From positions 1 through 35,342 of the forward strand of contig DHKO01000035.1 in NCBI GenBank assembly GCA_002404895.1: a stretch of 35,342 nt of DNA. The letters are read 5' to 3'. Origin of the DNA: Treponema sp. UBA4692 (GTDB taxonomy: Bacteria > Spirochaetota > Spirochaetia > Treponematales > Treponemataceae). The translations under genes and the position numbers were made by a program. A model generated the notes under the pieces. It was given only the letters and a program-made list of their open reading frames with translations. It had not been told where the DNA came from and made no database searches. This document shows positions 1-8,223 of this stretch, piece by piece (within the stretch, counting starts at the first letter, position 1; the number at the start of each line of letters is the position of its first letter).

Positions 1-22
1 GGTTCAAGCCCAGCAGGGGTCG
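1..22 (+). tRNA. possible 3' end of a tRNA, cut by the window edge
   Basis: The first bases read as a T-arm: GG, then the loop TTCAAGC with the invariant TTC-A pattern, then CC. They are followed by a stretch that could be the 3' acceptor strand (AGGGGTC) and a G discriminator. No CCA is encoded. A rho-independent terminator follows within ten bases, as expected downstream of an RNA gene. The 5' half is outside the window, so neither the anticodon nor the fold can be checked. It could be another structured RNA or a coincidence. Confidence 0.35.
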
Positions 23-30
23 TCTCTAGG

Positions 31-61
31 CACTTGACCGTTTTTGGTCGAGTGTTTTTTT
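31..61 (+). terminator. rho-independent terminator
   Basis: CACTTGACC and GGTCGAGTG form a 9-bp stem with one T-G wobble around a six-base loop (GTTTTT), followed directly by seven T. It ends the transcription unit entering from the left. It lies just before the ATG at 82, so the next gene probably needs its own promoter or depends on readthrough. Confidence 0.8.
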
Positions 62-81
62 ATTTTAAATCGTGTGCAGAT

Positions 82-843
82 ATGAAAACCGAATCTTTTG
101 AAAATTCTTCCGCTGGTTCTTTTAAGTTTTCCGATTTTTCTGTCAAAGTCGATAAAGACGAAATCAAGAGGCAAAAATCGAATCTCAGAAAATTGATGCG
201 CGGAAAAATCAAGGAATGGGTTTCTTCTAATAATTTGGCGAAAAATTCCGCGTTGTCTTGTGAAAAAATCATTTCCCTTGAGGAATACAAAAAATCCGAT
301 GTTTTGCTCGCTTATATTCCGATGAAAAACGAGGCGGATTGCCTTTTTGCGATTGAGGCTGCCTTGAAGTCCGGAAAAATTGTCGCAGTTCCAAAATGCG
401 GTTTTGAATCTTGCGGGGCTGAATCTGAAAAATCTTCCTGCGCCGGCCAACGCGCCGGTACGCTGGCTGATGTTGAGACAAGCACAAAGAGCGGCACGAT
501 GGATTTTTATATTTTGAAAAAAGATTTGCCGGTTGAGTCTCAGCTTGAAAAAGGCGCGTTTGGAATTTTTGAGCCGGTTTCTTCTCTTGAAAAATTTTCC
601 CTTGACTTTGAATCCAAAAAATCGCTTTTGGCTTTGAAAATTTTTATGATTGTGCCTTGCCTTGCTTTTTCAAGCGACGGAAAACGGCTTGGAAAGGGCA
701 AAGGCTTTTACGACCGCTATTTTGAGCGTCTTGAAAAAGCCGGTCTTGACGTTTTCCGCTGCGGATTTTGCCTTCCATGCCAGATTGCAGACGACATTCC
801 ATGCGACGAATTCGACAGAAAAGTTGACTGCGTGATTTACTGA
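82..843 (+). CDS. 5-formyltetrahydrofolate cyclo-ligase family protein
   Basis: This cytosolic enzyme of one-carbon metabolism converts 5-formyl-THF plus ATP to 5,10-methenyl-THF. The C-terminal signature RLGKGKGFYDRYF corresponds to the family's RLGxGxGFYDR motif, and the ending IPCDEFDRKVDCVI matches the family's terminal strand. At about 253 aa it is longer than the usual 180-200 aa. The excess is an N-terminal charged extension and a Ser/Gly-rich insert around residues 120-150. The ATG at 82 is preferred; the frame stays open to a TTG at 34, but that lies inside the terminator hairpin. It converges on the M16-like gene with only 7 bases between stops and no terminator visible there. Confidence 0.85.
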   Translation: MKTESFENSSAGSFKFSDFSVKVDKDEIKRQKSNLRKLMRGKIKEWVSSNNLAKNSALSCEKIISLEEYKKSDVLLAYIPMKNEADCLFAIEAALKSGKIVAVPKCGFESCGAESEKSSCAGQRAGTLADVETSTKSGTMDFYILKKDLPVESQLEKGAFGIFEPVSSLEKFSLDFESKKSLLALKIFMIVPCLAFSSDGKRLGKGKGFYDRYFERLEKAGLDVFRCGFCLPCQIADDIPCDEFDRKVDCVIY

Positions 844-850
844 AAAGTTT

Positions 851-3733
851 TTATTTTTTGCTGTCTTTTGAGTAAAGTCTCATCGGCGGCTTGTCTGAAA
901 AATAGCTTTCGGCAATCAAAAAATAATCTTCGAGGCTAGCCTTGTCCACAGAATTGTACTGCTCAAGATAAAGATTCGGCTTCCCGAGAATAAAGCTGCT
1001 TTTCACAAGCTCTGCCAAGCCTTCGTTTGTTCCGGCTTCCGGCAAAACTTCCGTAATCCAGTTGTTTTCGAGCCTTGCCAAAAGCCCGTTTTTTTCAAGG
1101 TCAAAAACGCCTTCGGTCTTCAGTTCAAGCTGCTTTCTGATTTCCGCTTTTATCTCCTCAACGCTTTCCTTGTAGATTTTGTCCGCGCTGGAAGTCCGTT
1201 CAACATTCGAGACAAAAATCCGCGCAAACGGAATGTCAGCTTCTGGAAGAGCGACTTTCACTTTGCTTTCGCTTCCTGCTTTCGAGGCCTTTTCATTCAT
1301 TTTTTTGCCGATTTCAAGCAAAAGCGCGCAGAAAAGGCTTGAGTCAGGCGCGGAAATGTCAGGAGACGGCAGACAATACAAAACCGGGTCTAAAAATTTC
1401 GTTGTCGGAATCAAGACTGCCGGCATTGGCCCGGCTTTTTCTTTTGGAATATCCGTCAAAAATAAATGCCGGAGAGAGAATCTTTTTTCTGTTTCCTTGA
1501 TTTGCGTTTTCGGAAGTCCCGTCTCAAAAATTCTTGTTTCAGGATGCGTTTCAAGAGTTCCGAAAGTCTTGTTGAGATACGAGAGAAGCTTTCCCTGGTC
1601 GGAAACTCCGCCTGTTACGGCGAAAGAAAATCTCGTTGCGTCAAGAATCGAAGGATAAGCCTCGAGAATTTTCGTGAAATTCATATCGGCCGGCTTGTTC
1701 TTGTTGTCTTCAAAAAGTTTCGGATATTTTGTGTCCTTGTAAAGAATTCGCATTGCGTTGCACAAAAGCTGAAATTCCGCAGTCCCGGATTTTAGCCTCC
1801 ATTTTGTGCGCTCGTCGTAAGTCATCATGTCGGCGGTGGCAGGCGTTATGTCGCAGAAAATAAGCGCGGTGTACATCGCCTGAAATGCGAAATTCAAGTC
1901 TTTTGCCGGAATTATCGTGTCAATTACGGATTGCGCCGCATACGTTTTCGCCCTCACTTCATAAGAATCTTTTGAAATTGCGCCGTTTTCCGCAAACAAG
2001 TCAAGCTGGCTTCTGATATTCGCCGCGATTGATCCGGTCAAAACGGAGGCAAGCCCCGGCGTTTTCTCGGCAAAAAGCAAGTCTCCGCCTGCGATTATTA
2101 AGCTTGCCTCAACTTGGCTTGAATTCGGATTTTGCTTTAAGACGACAGGAATTTCATTTTCAAGCGAGAGAACCGCGATTTCCGACTTTGACTTTTGGAT
2201 AAATCTTTCCGCAGAATTTAAAATGTCTTCCTGCAGAGAAGAATTTTTTTGATTTGAAAAAGCCGAATCGCCTTTTTTTTGCGCGAAAAGATTTTTGTAT
2301 TCAGGATTTTGAAACCAAAGCGCGTTTTTTGAAGTTATCGCTTTGTAGCCCGCATTCCTGAAATTTTTCGCATTTTTATTGTAGACATTTGAATTCACAA
2401 GGACAAAAACGTAAGGCTCTTCATTTTGAATCGCCTGCCGCAAAGTTTCCGCTGAAATTTCTCCGAGTTTTTCATTTTGACTGAAAAAAGCCGCGATTTT
2501 GTCTTCTTTTTCTTCATCGCCGCAGTTTGAAACGAACGCCGCAAGGTTTTCCATCAGTTTTGCGGAATCCTCGTAGATTTTAAGATTTTGCGCTTTCCGC
2601 CTTTTTACCGCGTTCTGAATCATTTCGTCTGAAATTTCCTCGTCTTCGCGCGATTTTGAAAGAAACAAGTCCGCCTGAACAACCGGATTTACTTTTACAA
2701 TTCCCAGAAGCGACTGGATTATCAGCCTTGCCGCCATTGAATCTTTCGCAGACGAAGCGTCGATGTATTCCGCTCCCAAAATTTTCAAGTTCCGCTGGCG
2801 CAAAAGCGTTTTTTTGAACACAGATTCGTTGTAATTCCAAATTTCAGAAAGAATTTCCGTCTCGTTTTTTCCAAGATTTTTGTACTGGACGCAGATTTGA
2901 GTCATCTCGTCGGAAAAACTTTTGTCGTGAATCACGAATCTTTTTTGCGCAGATTTTGAGATTTCAGAATTTTTTTTTGATTCTGAAAAATTTTCTGAAA
3001 AGCTTGATGAACTTTTCTGGTTTTCAGAAAAGTCATCTTTATTTTTTTGACTCGGATTCGATTGATAATTTCCGGATTTTTTTCCAAAATTTCCGCCGTA
3101 TTCGCCGAAATATTTTTTCGTAAGCCCTAAAACCGAATTTTCAGTTATGTTTCCGCTCACAAAAAGCGCGGAATTTGACGGCGTGTAATAGTTTTCTGCG
3201 ATTGAAGAAAGAGTCGTTCTTCTTTCTGCCGCCGACTTCGGCTCAAAAAGAGAAGGAACGGCTCCGCTCGCTCGTTTCCAAGGGCTTTCAGGAAAAATTT
3301 TTGAGTCAATTGCGCTGTTTATAAAGCCTGCCGGCTCTGAAAAATATTTTTCAAGCGCGTTTTTCGTGTTTTCAAGCTGCGTTTTAAGCTCGTCATCAGA
3401 AAGATGAACCTGCCGCATAACTTCGGAAAGCTCGAGAATCGCTTTTTCAACTCCGTCCGGCGAAGCCGTTTTTTTGAACGAGACGATGTCCGCTTCTGCC
3501 TCCGCGCCTTTCAGCTTTGCATAGAAAGAAAAATATCCGGCGTTTTTTTCAGTTTGGCGCGAAAATCCGGCTTTCACGTCAAGCTCCAGATGAATCACAG
3601 GGGAGGAGATGTCTTGCAAAAAATAGATTTCAAGCCCGTTTTCAAGCGTAAAATGCCTAATGTCGTCCGCGTTGAAAGCGAACAGAAGATTTTGAATCGC
3701 GAAAAAAATAAAAAGCAAAAAACGTTTTTTCAT
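851..3733 (-). CDS. secreted M16 (insulinase-like) family protein, zinc site lost
   Basis: A 960-aa protein with a signal peptide (MKKR then a hydrophobic run to about residue 20), so it probably acts outside the inner membrane. Two M16 repeats can be read: the N-terminal one starts FTLENGLEIYFL, and a second starts near residue 535 (ENEIPVVLKQN). In active M16 enzymes the first domain carries HxxEH after a conserved AG. Here the equivalent stretch, residues 66-76, reads GYFSFYAKLKG, so the histidines and glutamate are gone and two residues are missing. The second repeat also lacks HxxEH. Around residues 215-260 there is a Ser/Lys/Asn-rich low-complexity stretch. No Shine-Dalgarno is visible at the start. 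It is most likely a non-catalytic M16 homologue acting as a binding or scaffold protein. The family call is good; the role is unknown. Confidence 0.75.
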   Translation of the reverse strand: MKKRFLLFIFFAIQNLLFAFNADDIRHFTLENGLEIYFLQDISSPVIHLELDVKAGFSRQTEKNAGYFSFYAKLKGAEAEADIVSFKKTASPDGVEKAILELSEVMRQVHLSDDELKTQLENTKNALEKYFSEPAGFINSAIDSKIFPESPWKRASGAVPSLFEPKSAAERRTTLSSIAENYYTPSNSALFVSGNITENSVLGLTKKYFGEYGGNFGKKSGNYQSNPSQKNKDDFSENQKSSSSFSENFSESKKNSEISKSAQKRFVIHDKSFSDEMTQICVQYKNLGKNETEILSEIWNYNESVFKKTLLRQRNLKILGAEYIDASSAKDSMAARLIIQSLLGIVKVNPVVQADLFLSKSREDEEISDEMIQNAVKRRKAQNLKIYEDSAKLMENLAAFVSNCGDEEKEDKIAAFFSQNEKLGEISAETLRQAIQNEEPYVFVLVNSNVYNKNAKNFRNAGYKAITSKNALWFQNPEYKNLFAQKKGDSAFSNQKNSSLQEDILNSAERFIQKSKSEIAVLSLENEIPVVLKQNPNSSQVEASLIIAGGDLLFAEKTPGLASVLTGSIAANIRSQLDLFAENGAISKDSYEVRAKTYAAQSVIDTIIPAKDLNFAFQAMYTALIFCDITPATADMMTYDERTKWRLKSGTAEFQLLCNAMRILYKDTKYPKLFEDNKNKPADMNFTKILEAYPSILDATRFSFAVTGGVSDQGKLLSYLNKTFGTLETHPETRIFETGLPKTQIKETEKRFSLRHLFLTDIPKEKAGPMPAVLIPTTKFLDPVLYCLPSPDISAPDSSLFCALLLEIGKKMNEKASKAGSESKVKVALPEADIPFARIFVSNVERTSSADKIYKESVEEIKAEIRKQLELKTEGVFDLEKNGLLARLENNWITEVLPEAGTNEGLAELVKSSFILGKPNLYLEQYNSVDKASLEDYFLIAESYFSDKPPMRLYSKDSKK

Positions 3734-4103
3734 ATTTGTTTTAGATGTTTCGGCGCGCTAAAAAGCTGCCTGAAAGTTAATTTATCAGATTTTTTTTCTT
3801 TTCTCCATAAAGATAAAAAATGTAAGCGCGTCAGGTTAAAGAAATCGGCTGTGTTTTTTACTTTGCGTTGGTTTAGGCTCGCCGTTTCGAATAAGATTTT
3901 GGAATCTGCAAAAACGATTTCGAAATCTGCAAAAAAGATGCTGAAATAAATTCAGCATGACTGGATTTCCATTCGAAAAAGCACGTCATTCCGAACTTGT
4001 TTCGGAATCCGCAAAAGTCAATTTCAGTAAAAATCGCCTTGCACATAAGAATTTTTCATTTTGCATTGTTAATCGTGAATTTTCTAATTAAAATGATAGA
4101 AAT
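3734..4103. other. intergenic gap between divergent genes, with palindromic repeats
   Basis: About 370 bases separate the divergent M16-like and DUF4954 genes, so promoters for both should lie here. I could not find a convincing -35/-10 pair; the region is AT-rich with many near-matches. The right half contains REP-like hairpins, annotated separately. I see no credible coding region. The rightward frame that crosses it is an antisense shadow of the M16-like gene. Confidence 0.5.
3901..4019. repeat. REP-like palindromic repeat cluster
   Basis: Two hairpins can be read. ATGCTGAA (3938-3945) pairs with TTCAGCAT (951-958 of the same kilobase, 3951-3958), and ATTCCGAA (3988-3995) pairs with TTCGGAAT (4001-4008); each has an 8-bp perfect stem and a 5-base loop. 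The sequence between them runs from GCATGAC to GTCATTCC. A tail of the form G-R-AATC-Y-GCAAAA occurs three times, at 3901, 3922 and 4004. The same hairpin-plus-CATGAC design recurs at 24667-24700, which suggests a dispersed family. Confidence 0.6.
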
Positions 4104-6269
4104 ATGGTATCGATTATAAAAGAGGAAAATTCTTCTTCGCTTCCTCAGTTTTACAAGAATTTTTTGGACGGAAAACGCCAGCTTACGCAAGACGAGATTG
4201 AAGAGCTAAAAAAGACAAACAGAAATTCCGCCCCGACTTGGAAAAACATTTGGGTTGACGAAAACGATTTTGACGCAAGCCTTATTCAAAACTGCCAGAT
4301 TTTCGGATTTTTTGTGATTGGAAAGCTCCGAAAAATTTCACTGAAATATCACGATTTGGTTCTGGCATCAGGATTTTATGATTCCTATCTTGAAAATGTT
4401 GTTGTTGGCGATGATTCTGTCATCAGAAACGTGAGCTATCTTTCAAACTATAAAATCGGAAGCCACGATATTCTTTTCAATATAACCGAGATGAGCTGCA
4501 CTGTTCATTCAAAATTTGGAAACGGAATTTTGAAGACTGGCGAGCCTGAGTCCAACAGGGTCTGGATTGGAGTCGGAAACGAGAATGACGGACGCGCGGT
4601 TTTGCCTTTTGAGGAGATGATTCCTGCGGACGCTTTTATCTGGTCAAAATACCGCGGAGATCAGGTTTTGCAGCGGCGTTTTCTTGAGCTTACTGAAGAG
4701 AATCAGCCGGTTTCGCTTGACACTTTCGGAACTGTCGCCGACGATGTTGTGATTAAGAACACGACGCTCTTAAAAGACGTGAAGATTGGACAGAATGCTT
4801 ACATAAAAGGCGCGTTCAAACTGAAAAATATCACGGTTCTTTCGTCTGTTGACGAGCCAAGCCAGATTGGAGAGGGCGTGGAGCTTGTGAACGGAATTTT
4901 GGGCTACGGCTCGAAAGTTTTTTATCAGGCGGTGGCGGTGCGCTTTGTAATCGGAAGAAACTGCCAGCTAAAATACGGCGCAAGGCTTTTGAATTCTGTT
5001 TTGGGCGACAATTCCACGGTTTCCTGCTGCGAGCTTTTGAACAATCTTATTTTCCCATTTCACGAGCAGCATCACAATTCCTCGTTTTTGATTGCCTCGA
5101 CGGTTTGCGGGCAGTCGAACATCGCCTCGAACGCGACAATCGGCTCAAACCACAACTCTCGTTCGCCGGACGGAGAAATGTTTGCAGGACGCGGATTCTG
5201 GCCGGGGCTTTGCACTGACTTTAAATTCAATTCTAAATTCGCAAGCTTTGTTCTCGTTGCAAAGGGAAGCTATCAGCACGAGCTTAACATCGTTTATCCT
5301 TTCGCGCTCGTCTGCTCAAACGGCGACATGAAGCCTGTGAATATAATTCCGGCTTATTCTTTTCTTTACAATATGTATTCGGTCGCGCGAAACAAAAGCA
5401 AGTTCCATAAGCGCGACAAGCGCGTTGTAAAGATTCAGCACATTGAAACCGACCCGCTCGCGCCTGACACAATGCAGGAAGTCGAGGCGGCTTTGCGGAG
5501 AATTATCGACCTTACAGGCGAATATCTTATTTCGGAAAAAAACGAGAAAATTCTCGTGTGCAAAGATGACAAGGAAGCTCTTTATCAGACTTCGAAAGAT
5601 TTTCTTCATCAAAATCCAGACGCGAAATTTACTTTAAAAGACGATTCCGCGCAGAAAAAATACGGAGCGGTGATTTTAAAGCCTGTGAAAGCCTACCGCG
5701 AATACCGAAAAATCGCGAAATATTTTGCCGTGCGCTGCCTTGTCGAATATTGCCAGAAAAATGGAAAAGAAAGCCTTTCAAAAGACGATTTTGACGAGAT
5801 TCTGCATATTCCGCTTTACACAAAATGGGTGAACGCCGGCGGACAGATAATTCCTGAGAAAAAAATCCGCGAGCTTTTCGGAATGATAAAAGAATATTCG
5901 ATTCAGACCTGGGGCGAAGTCCACAAATTTTATGACGAGTGCGAAAATCATTATGAGGAATGGCGGCTTTCCTACGCGCTCAATCTTCTTGAAAAACTTT
6001 ACTCTCGCCCGATTCACAAATTCACACGCGAGATTTTCAAGGATATTGAGGACGATGTTTCCGCAATCAACAATGAAATGTACGAGTCAACTTTGATTTC
6101 GAGAATGAAAGATTTTGACGACGACTTTAGAATGTTGACTTTTGAAAATTCCCACGAGATGAACGCGGTTATCGGAAGTTTCGAGGACAACGAATTTATC
6201 TACGAGATGAAGCCTGAAGTTGAGTCGTTCGAGAAAAATCTTCATAAAATTTTCGCAAATCTTGACTAA
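4104..6269 (+). CDS. DUF4954 family protein (left-handed beta-helix, nucleotidyltransferase-like)
   Basis: A 721-aa cytosolic-looking protein without signal or membrane segments. It opens with LTQDEIEELKK, and residues about 85-330 form repeating short turns (VVGDDSVIRNV, YKIGSHDILFNI, VIGRNCQLKYGARLLNSVLGDNSTV) typical of hexapeptide-type left-handed beta-helices. The segment RVWIGVGNENDGRAVLPFEEM and the later GSNHNSRSPDGE resemble my recollection of DUF4954 proteins of Bacteroidetes and Treponema, which are sometimes annotated as UDP-GlcNAc pyrophosphorylase-like. The C-terminal third (about 440-721) is alpha-helical and charged. No N-terminal nucleotidyltransferase GxGTR motif is visible, so catalysis is unproven. 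The start ATG has a weak ribosome site. It is followed by the leuA leader. Confidence 0.7.
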   Translation: MVSIIKEENSSSLPQFYKNFLDGKRQLTQDEIEELKKTNRNSAPTWKNIWVDENDFDASLIQNCQIFGFFVIGKLRKISLKYHDLVLASGFYDSYLENVVVGDDSVIRNVSYLSNYKIGSHDILFNITEMSCTVHSKFGNGILKTGEPESNRVWIGVGNENDGRAVLPFEEMIPADAFIWSKYRGDQVLQRRFLELTEENQPVSLDTFGTVADDVVIKNTTLLKDVKIGQNAYIKGAFKLKNITVLSSVDEPSQIGEGVELVNGILGYGSKVFYQAVAVRFVIGRNCQLKYGARLLNSVLGDNSTVSCCELLNNLIFPFHEQHHNSSFLIASTVCGQSNIASNATIGSNHNSRSPDGEMFAGRGFWPGLCTDFKFNSKFASFVLVAKGSYQHELNIVYPFALVCSNGDMKPVNIIPAYSFLYNMYSVARNKSKFHKRDKRVVKIQHIETDPLAPDTMQEVEAALRRIIDLTGEYLISEKNEKILVCKDDKEALYQTSKDFLHQNPDAKFTLKDDSAQKKYGAVILKPVKAYREYRKIAKYFAVRCLVEYCQKNGKESLSKDDFDEILHIPLYTKWVNAGGQIIPEKKIRELFGMIKEYSIQTWGEVHKFYDECENHYEEWRLSYALNLLEKLYSRPIHKFTREIFKDIEDDVSAINNEMYESTLISRMKDFDDDFRMLTFENSHEMNAVIGSFEDNEFIYEMKPEVESFEKNLHKIFANLD

Positions 6270-6290
6270 AATTCTGCAAAGTTTCATACT
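6262..6290 (+). promoter_or_regulatory. candidate promoter of the leuA leader
   Basis: TTGACT (6262-6267, overlapping the DUF4954 stop codon) is separated by 17 bases from CATACT (6285-6290). The matches to consensus are 5/6 and 4/6. Transcription would start near 6297, which coincides with the first ATG of the leader ORF and would make that ORF leaderless. This would fit the absence of a Shine-Dalgarno. An alternative -10, TAATAT at 6293-6298, would place the start inside the leader ORF. Confidence 0.45.
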
Positions 6291-6296
6291 GCTAAT

Positions 6297-6359
6297 ATGT
6301 TTATGACACTACTACTATCTAACCTTTCTCTAAACAAAAAGCTAAAAAAGCTTCGGTAG
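6297..6359 (+). CDS. leucine-rich leader peptide of the leuA attenuator
   Basis: This 20-codon ORF begins ATG TTT ATG ACA, followed by three consecutive CTA Leu codons (6309-6317), and ends in CGG TAG. Seven of its 20 codons are leucine: CTA at 6309, 6312, 6315, 6330 and 6342, and CTT at 6324 and 6351. CTA is used only occasionally in the neighbouring genes. The second half is Lys/Asn-rich. The ATG at 6303 is an alternative start. No Shine-Dalgarno is visible. The position, immediately upstream of competing hairpins and a terminator in front of leuA, is that of a translation-coupled attenuation leader as known for leu operons of enterobacteria. Translation itself is inferred. Confidence 0.75.
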   Translation: MFMTLLLSNLSLNKKLKKLR

Positions 6360-6389
6360 TGGTGTTATTTATTCAGTAATTAACAGACC
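6307..6389 (+). promoter_or_regulatory. leucine attenuator: competing leader hairpins
   Basis: Region 1, the tandem Leu codons (6307-6316), pairs with region 2 (6355-6364) through about 10 bp including two G-T wobbles; CACTACTACT faces GGTAGTGGTG. Region 2 and its right flank (6361-6367, GGTGTTA) can instead pair with TAAC and ACC at 6381-6389, with a two-base bulge, which would occupy the 5' arm of the terminator. A ribosome stalled on CTA codons would cover region 1, free region 2 for the antiterminator and let leuA be transcribed. With ample leucyl-tRNA, 1:2 forms and the terminator folds. The pairings are read directly; the mechanism is inferred. Confidence 0.7.
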
Positions 6390-6420
6390 TGTTGCTTTTT
6401 TGCGGCAGGTCTTTTTTTTT
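6385..6420 (+). terminator. attenuator terminator upstream of leuA
   Basis: AGACCTGTTGC (from 6385) pairs with GCGGCAGGTCT (6402-6412) through 11 bp with two central T-G wobbles. The loop is six T and a run of nine T (6412-6420) follows. The Shine-Dalgarno AAGGAGA of leuA starts directly afterwards at 6421. A strong intrinsic terminator this close to the start codon makes sense only as a conditional one. Confidence 0.85.
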
Positions 6421-6434
6421 AAGGAGATTTTTTT

Positions 6435-8117
6435 ATGAAAGCATCAATGAACGCGTCTAAGTACAAACCTTTTCCAGCGATTCCGCTGAAAAACAGGGAA
6501 TGGCCGGAAAAACGAATCACAAAAGCCCCAATCTGGTGTTCGGTTGATTTGCGCGATGGAAATCAGGCCTTGATTGACCCGATGGGAATTGAGACAAAAC
6601 TTGCGTTCTTTGATTTGCTTGTGAAAATCGGATTTAAAGAGATTGAAATTTGCTTTCCTTCAGCTTCGGAAACGGAATTTGACTTTTGCCGCCGTCTTAT
6701 CGAGGAAAATCATATTCCTGAAGATGTTACGATTCAGGTGCTTTGCCAGGCGCGCGAAAAACTTATCCGCCGCACAATGGAAGCTATAAAAGGCGCACCG
6801 AACGTTATTTTCCATATTTACAATTCGACTTCGCCTGCACAGCGAAAATACACTTTTAACAAGTCTAAAGAAGAAATCATCAAGATTGCGGTTGACGGCG
6901 TAAAATGCATTAAAGAATGCATGAAAGATTTGCCGGAAGCTGAACGCGAGAAAATCCGGCTTGAATATTCTCCTGAAAGTTTCTCGATGACGGAAATCGA
7001 TTACGCGATTGAAATTTGCGAGGCTGTCGGAAATGAGTGGGGCTGGTCGAGCGAAATGCCGATTATCTTCAATCTTCCAACGACCGTTGAATGTTACACT
7101 CCAAACATTTACGCGGACGCAATCGAATATTTTTCAAAGAATATTTCCCGCCGCGATGCCTGCATTATTTCAACTCACTGCCACAATGACAGAGGAACAG
7201 GCGTTGCTTCTTGCGAGCTTGGAATTTTGGCAGGGGCTGACAGAGTTGAAGGCTGCCTTTTTGGAAACGGCGAGCGCACAGGAAATCTTGATGTTGTTAC
7301 AGTCGCTTTGAATATGTTCAGCGAGGGCGTTGACCCTGAGCTTGATTTTTCTGATTTGCCGGAAATTGCGGATGCTTATCAGGAATACACAAAAATGGAT
7401 ATTTATCCACGCACTCCTTACGCAGGCGGCTTGGCTTACACGGCTCTTTCAGGCGGACATCAGGATGCGATTGCAAAAGGCCTTAAAGCGCGTGAGAATA
7501 TGGCGGAAAATGCGGTTTGGGATGTCCCTTATCTTCTTATCGACCCGAAAGACATCGGACGAAAATACGAGGGAATCATCAGAATCAACTCGCAGTCTGG
7601 AAAAGGCGGCGCAAGCTTTATTCTTGAGCACAATTTCGGCTACGCGATTCCAAAAGCGATGCAGCCTGCAATCGGAAATCTGATAAAAGAAGAAAGCGAC
7701 AAGGCGCAGCGCGAGCTTCACCCAGAGGAAATTCTTCATTATTTTGAAAAGCAGTGGCTTGAGAACAAAAAACGGCTTGAAATTCTCGACCTTGCCACAA
7801 CAATGGTCGGCTCGGCTGGAAGCGAGGAAATCGTTTCTGTTCGCGGCGTGATAAATTACAACGGAGAAAAAATCTCAATCGGCGGAAAAGGAAACGGCCC
7901 TCTTGACGGATTTGTCGCGGCTCTCCGCGAGACGAATGTTCCGAAATTCAATATCTCGGCTTTCCATGAACACTCGGTCGGAAAAGGAAGCGACACTCAG
8001 GCGGTCGCGTATGTTTTGATTACCGAAGATGACGGAAGCCAGAAATGGGGCGTCGGAAAATCAAGCAACGTTGGACGCGCTGGAATTGCGGCGGTTGTAA
8101 GCGCGATAAACCAGTAA
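6435..8117 (+). CDS. leuA: 2-isopropylmalate synthase
   Basis: Condenses acetyl-CoA with 2-ketoisovalerate, the first committed step of leucine synthesis. The 560-aa length fits the longer LeuA class. The N-terminal HMGL-like barrel shows WCSVDLRDGNQAL (residues about 35-47, metal-binding Asp), the second signature STHCHNDRGTGVA (metal His pair), and GNGERTGNLD. The C-terminal regulatory domain (about 440-560) includes GSAGSEEIVSVRGVINYNG and GKGSDTQAVAYV, the region that binds leucine in feedback-inhibited enzymes. AAGGAGA lies 7 bases before the ATG. No leuB/C/D follows, so in this strain leuA appears to be a lone transcription unit under the attenuator. Both enzyme-level and RNA-level leucine control are therefore expected. 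Confidence 0.95.
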   Translation: MKASMNASKYKPFPAIPLKNREWPEKRITKAPIWCSVDLRDGNQALIDPMGIETKLAFFDLLVKIGFKEIEICFPSASETEFDFCRRLIEENHIPEDVTIQVLCQAREKLIRRTMEAIKGAPNVIFHIYNSTSPAQRKYTFNKSKEEIIKIAVDGVKCIKECMKDLPEAEREKIRLEYSPESFSMTEIDYAIEICEAVGNEWGWSSEMPIIFNLPTTVECYTPNIYADAIEYFSKNISRRDACIISTHCHNDRGTGVASCELGILAGADRVEGCLFGNGERTGNLDVVTVALNMFSEGVDPELDFSDLPEIADAYQEYTKMDIYPRTPYAGGLAYTALSGGHQDAIAKGLKARENMAENAVWDVPYLLIDPKDIGRKYEGIIRINSQSGKGGASFILEHNFGYAIPKAMQPAIGNLIKEESDKAQRELHPEEILHYFEKQWLENKKRLEILDLATTMVGSAGSEEIVSVRGVINYNGEKISIGGKGNGPLDGFVAALRETNVPKFNISAFHEHSVGKGSDTQAVAYVLITEDDGSQKWGVGKSSNVGRAGIAAVVSAINQ

Positions 8118-8223
8118 AAATTCCGATTTCTTGAAAATGTGTCCGAAATGTGAATTCTGTTCATTTTTCGGACGCTCTTTGTATCGATTCCTAAAATCTT
8201 TTGTTCTATTTTATATGTCTAAT

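Noticed and set aside
3404..3949. 181-codon rightward frame
   Set aside because: Mostly antisense to the M16-like gene, without ribosome site or recognisable motifs; composition is that of a shadow frame.
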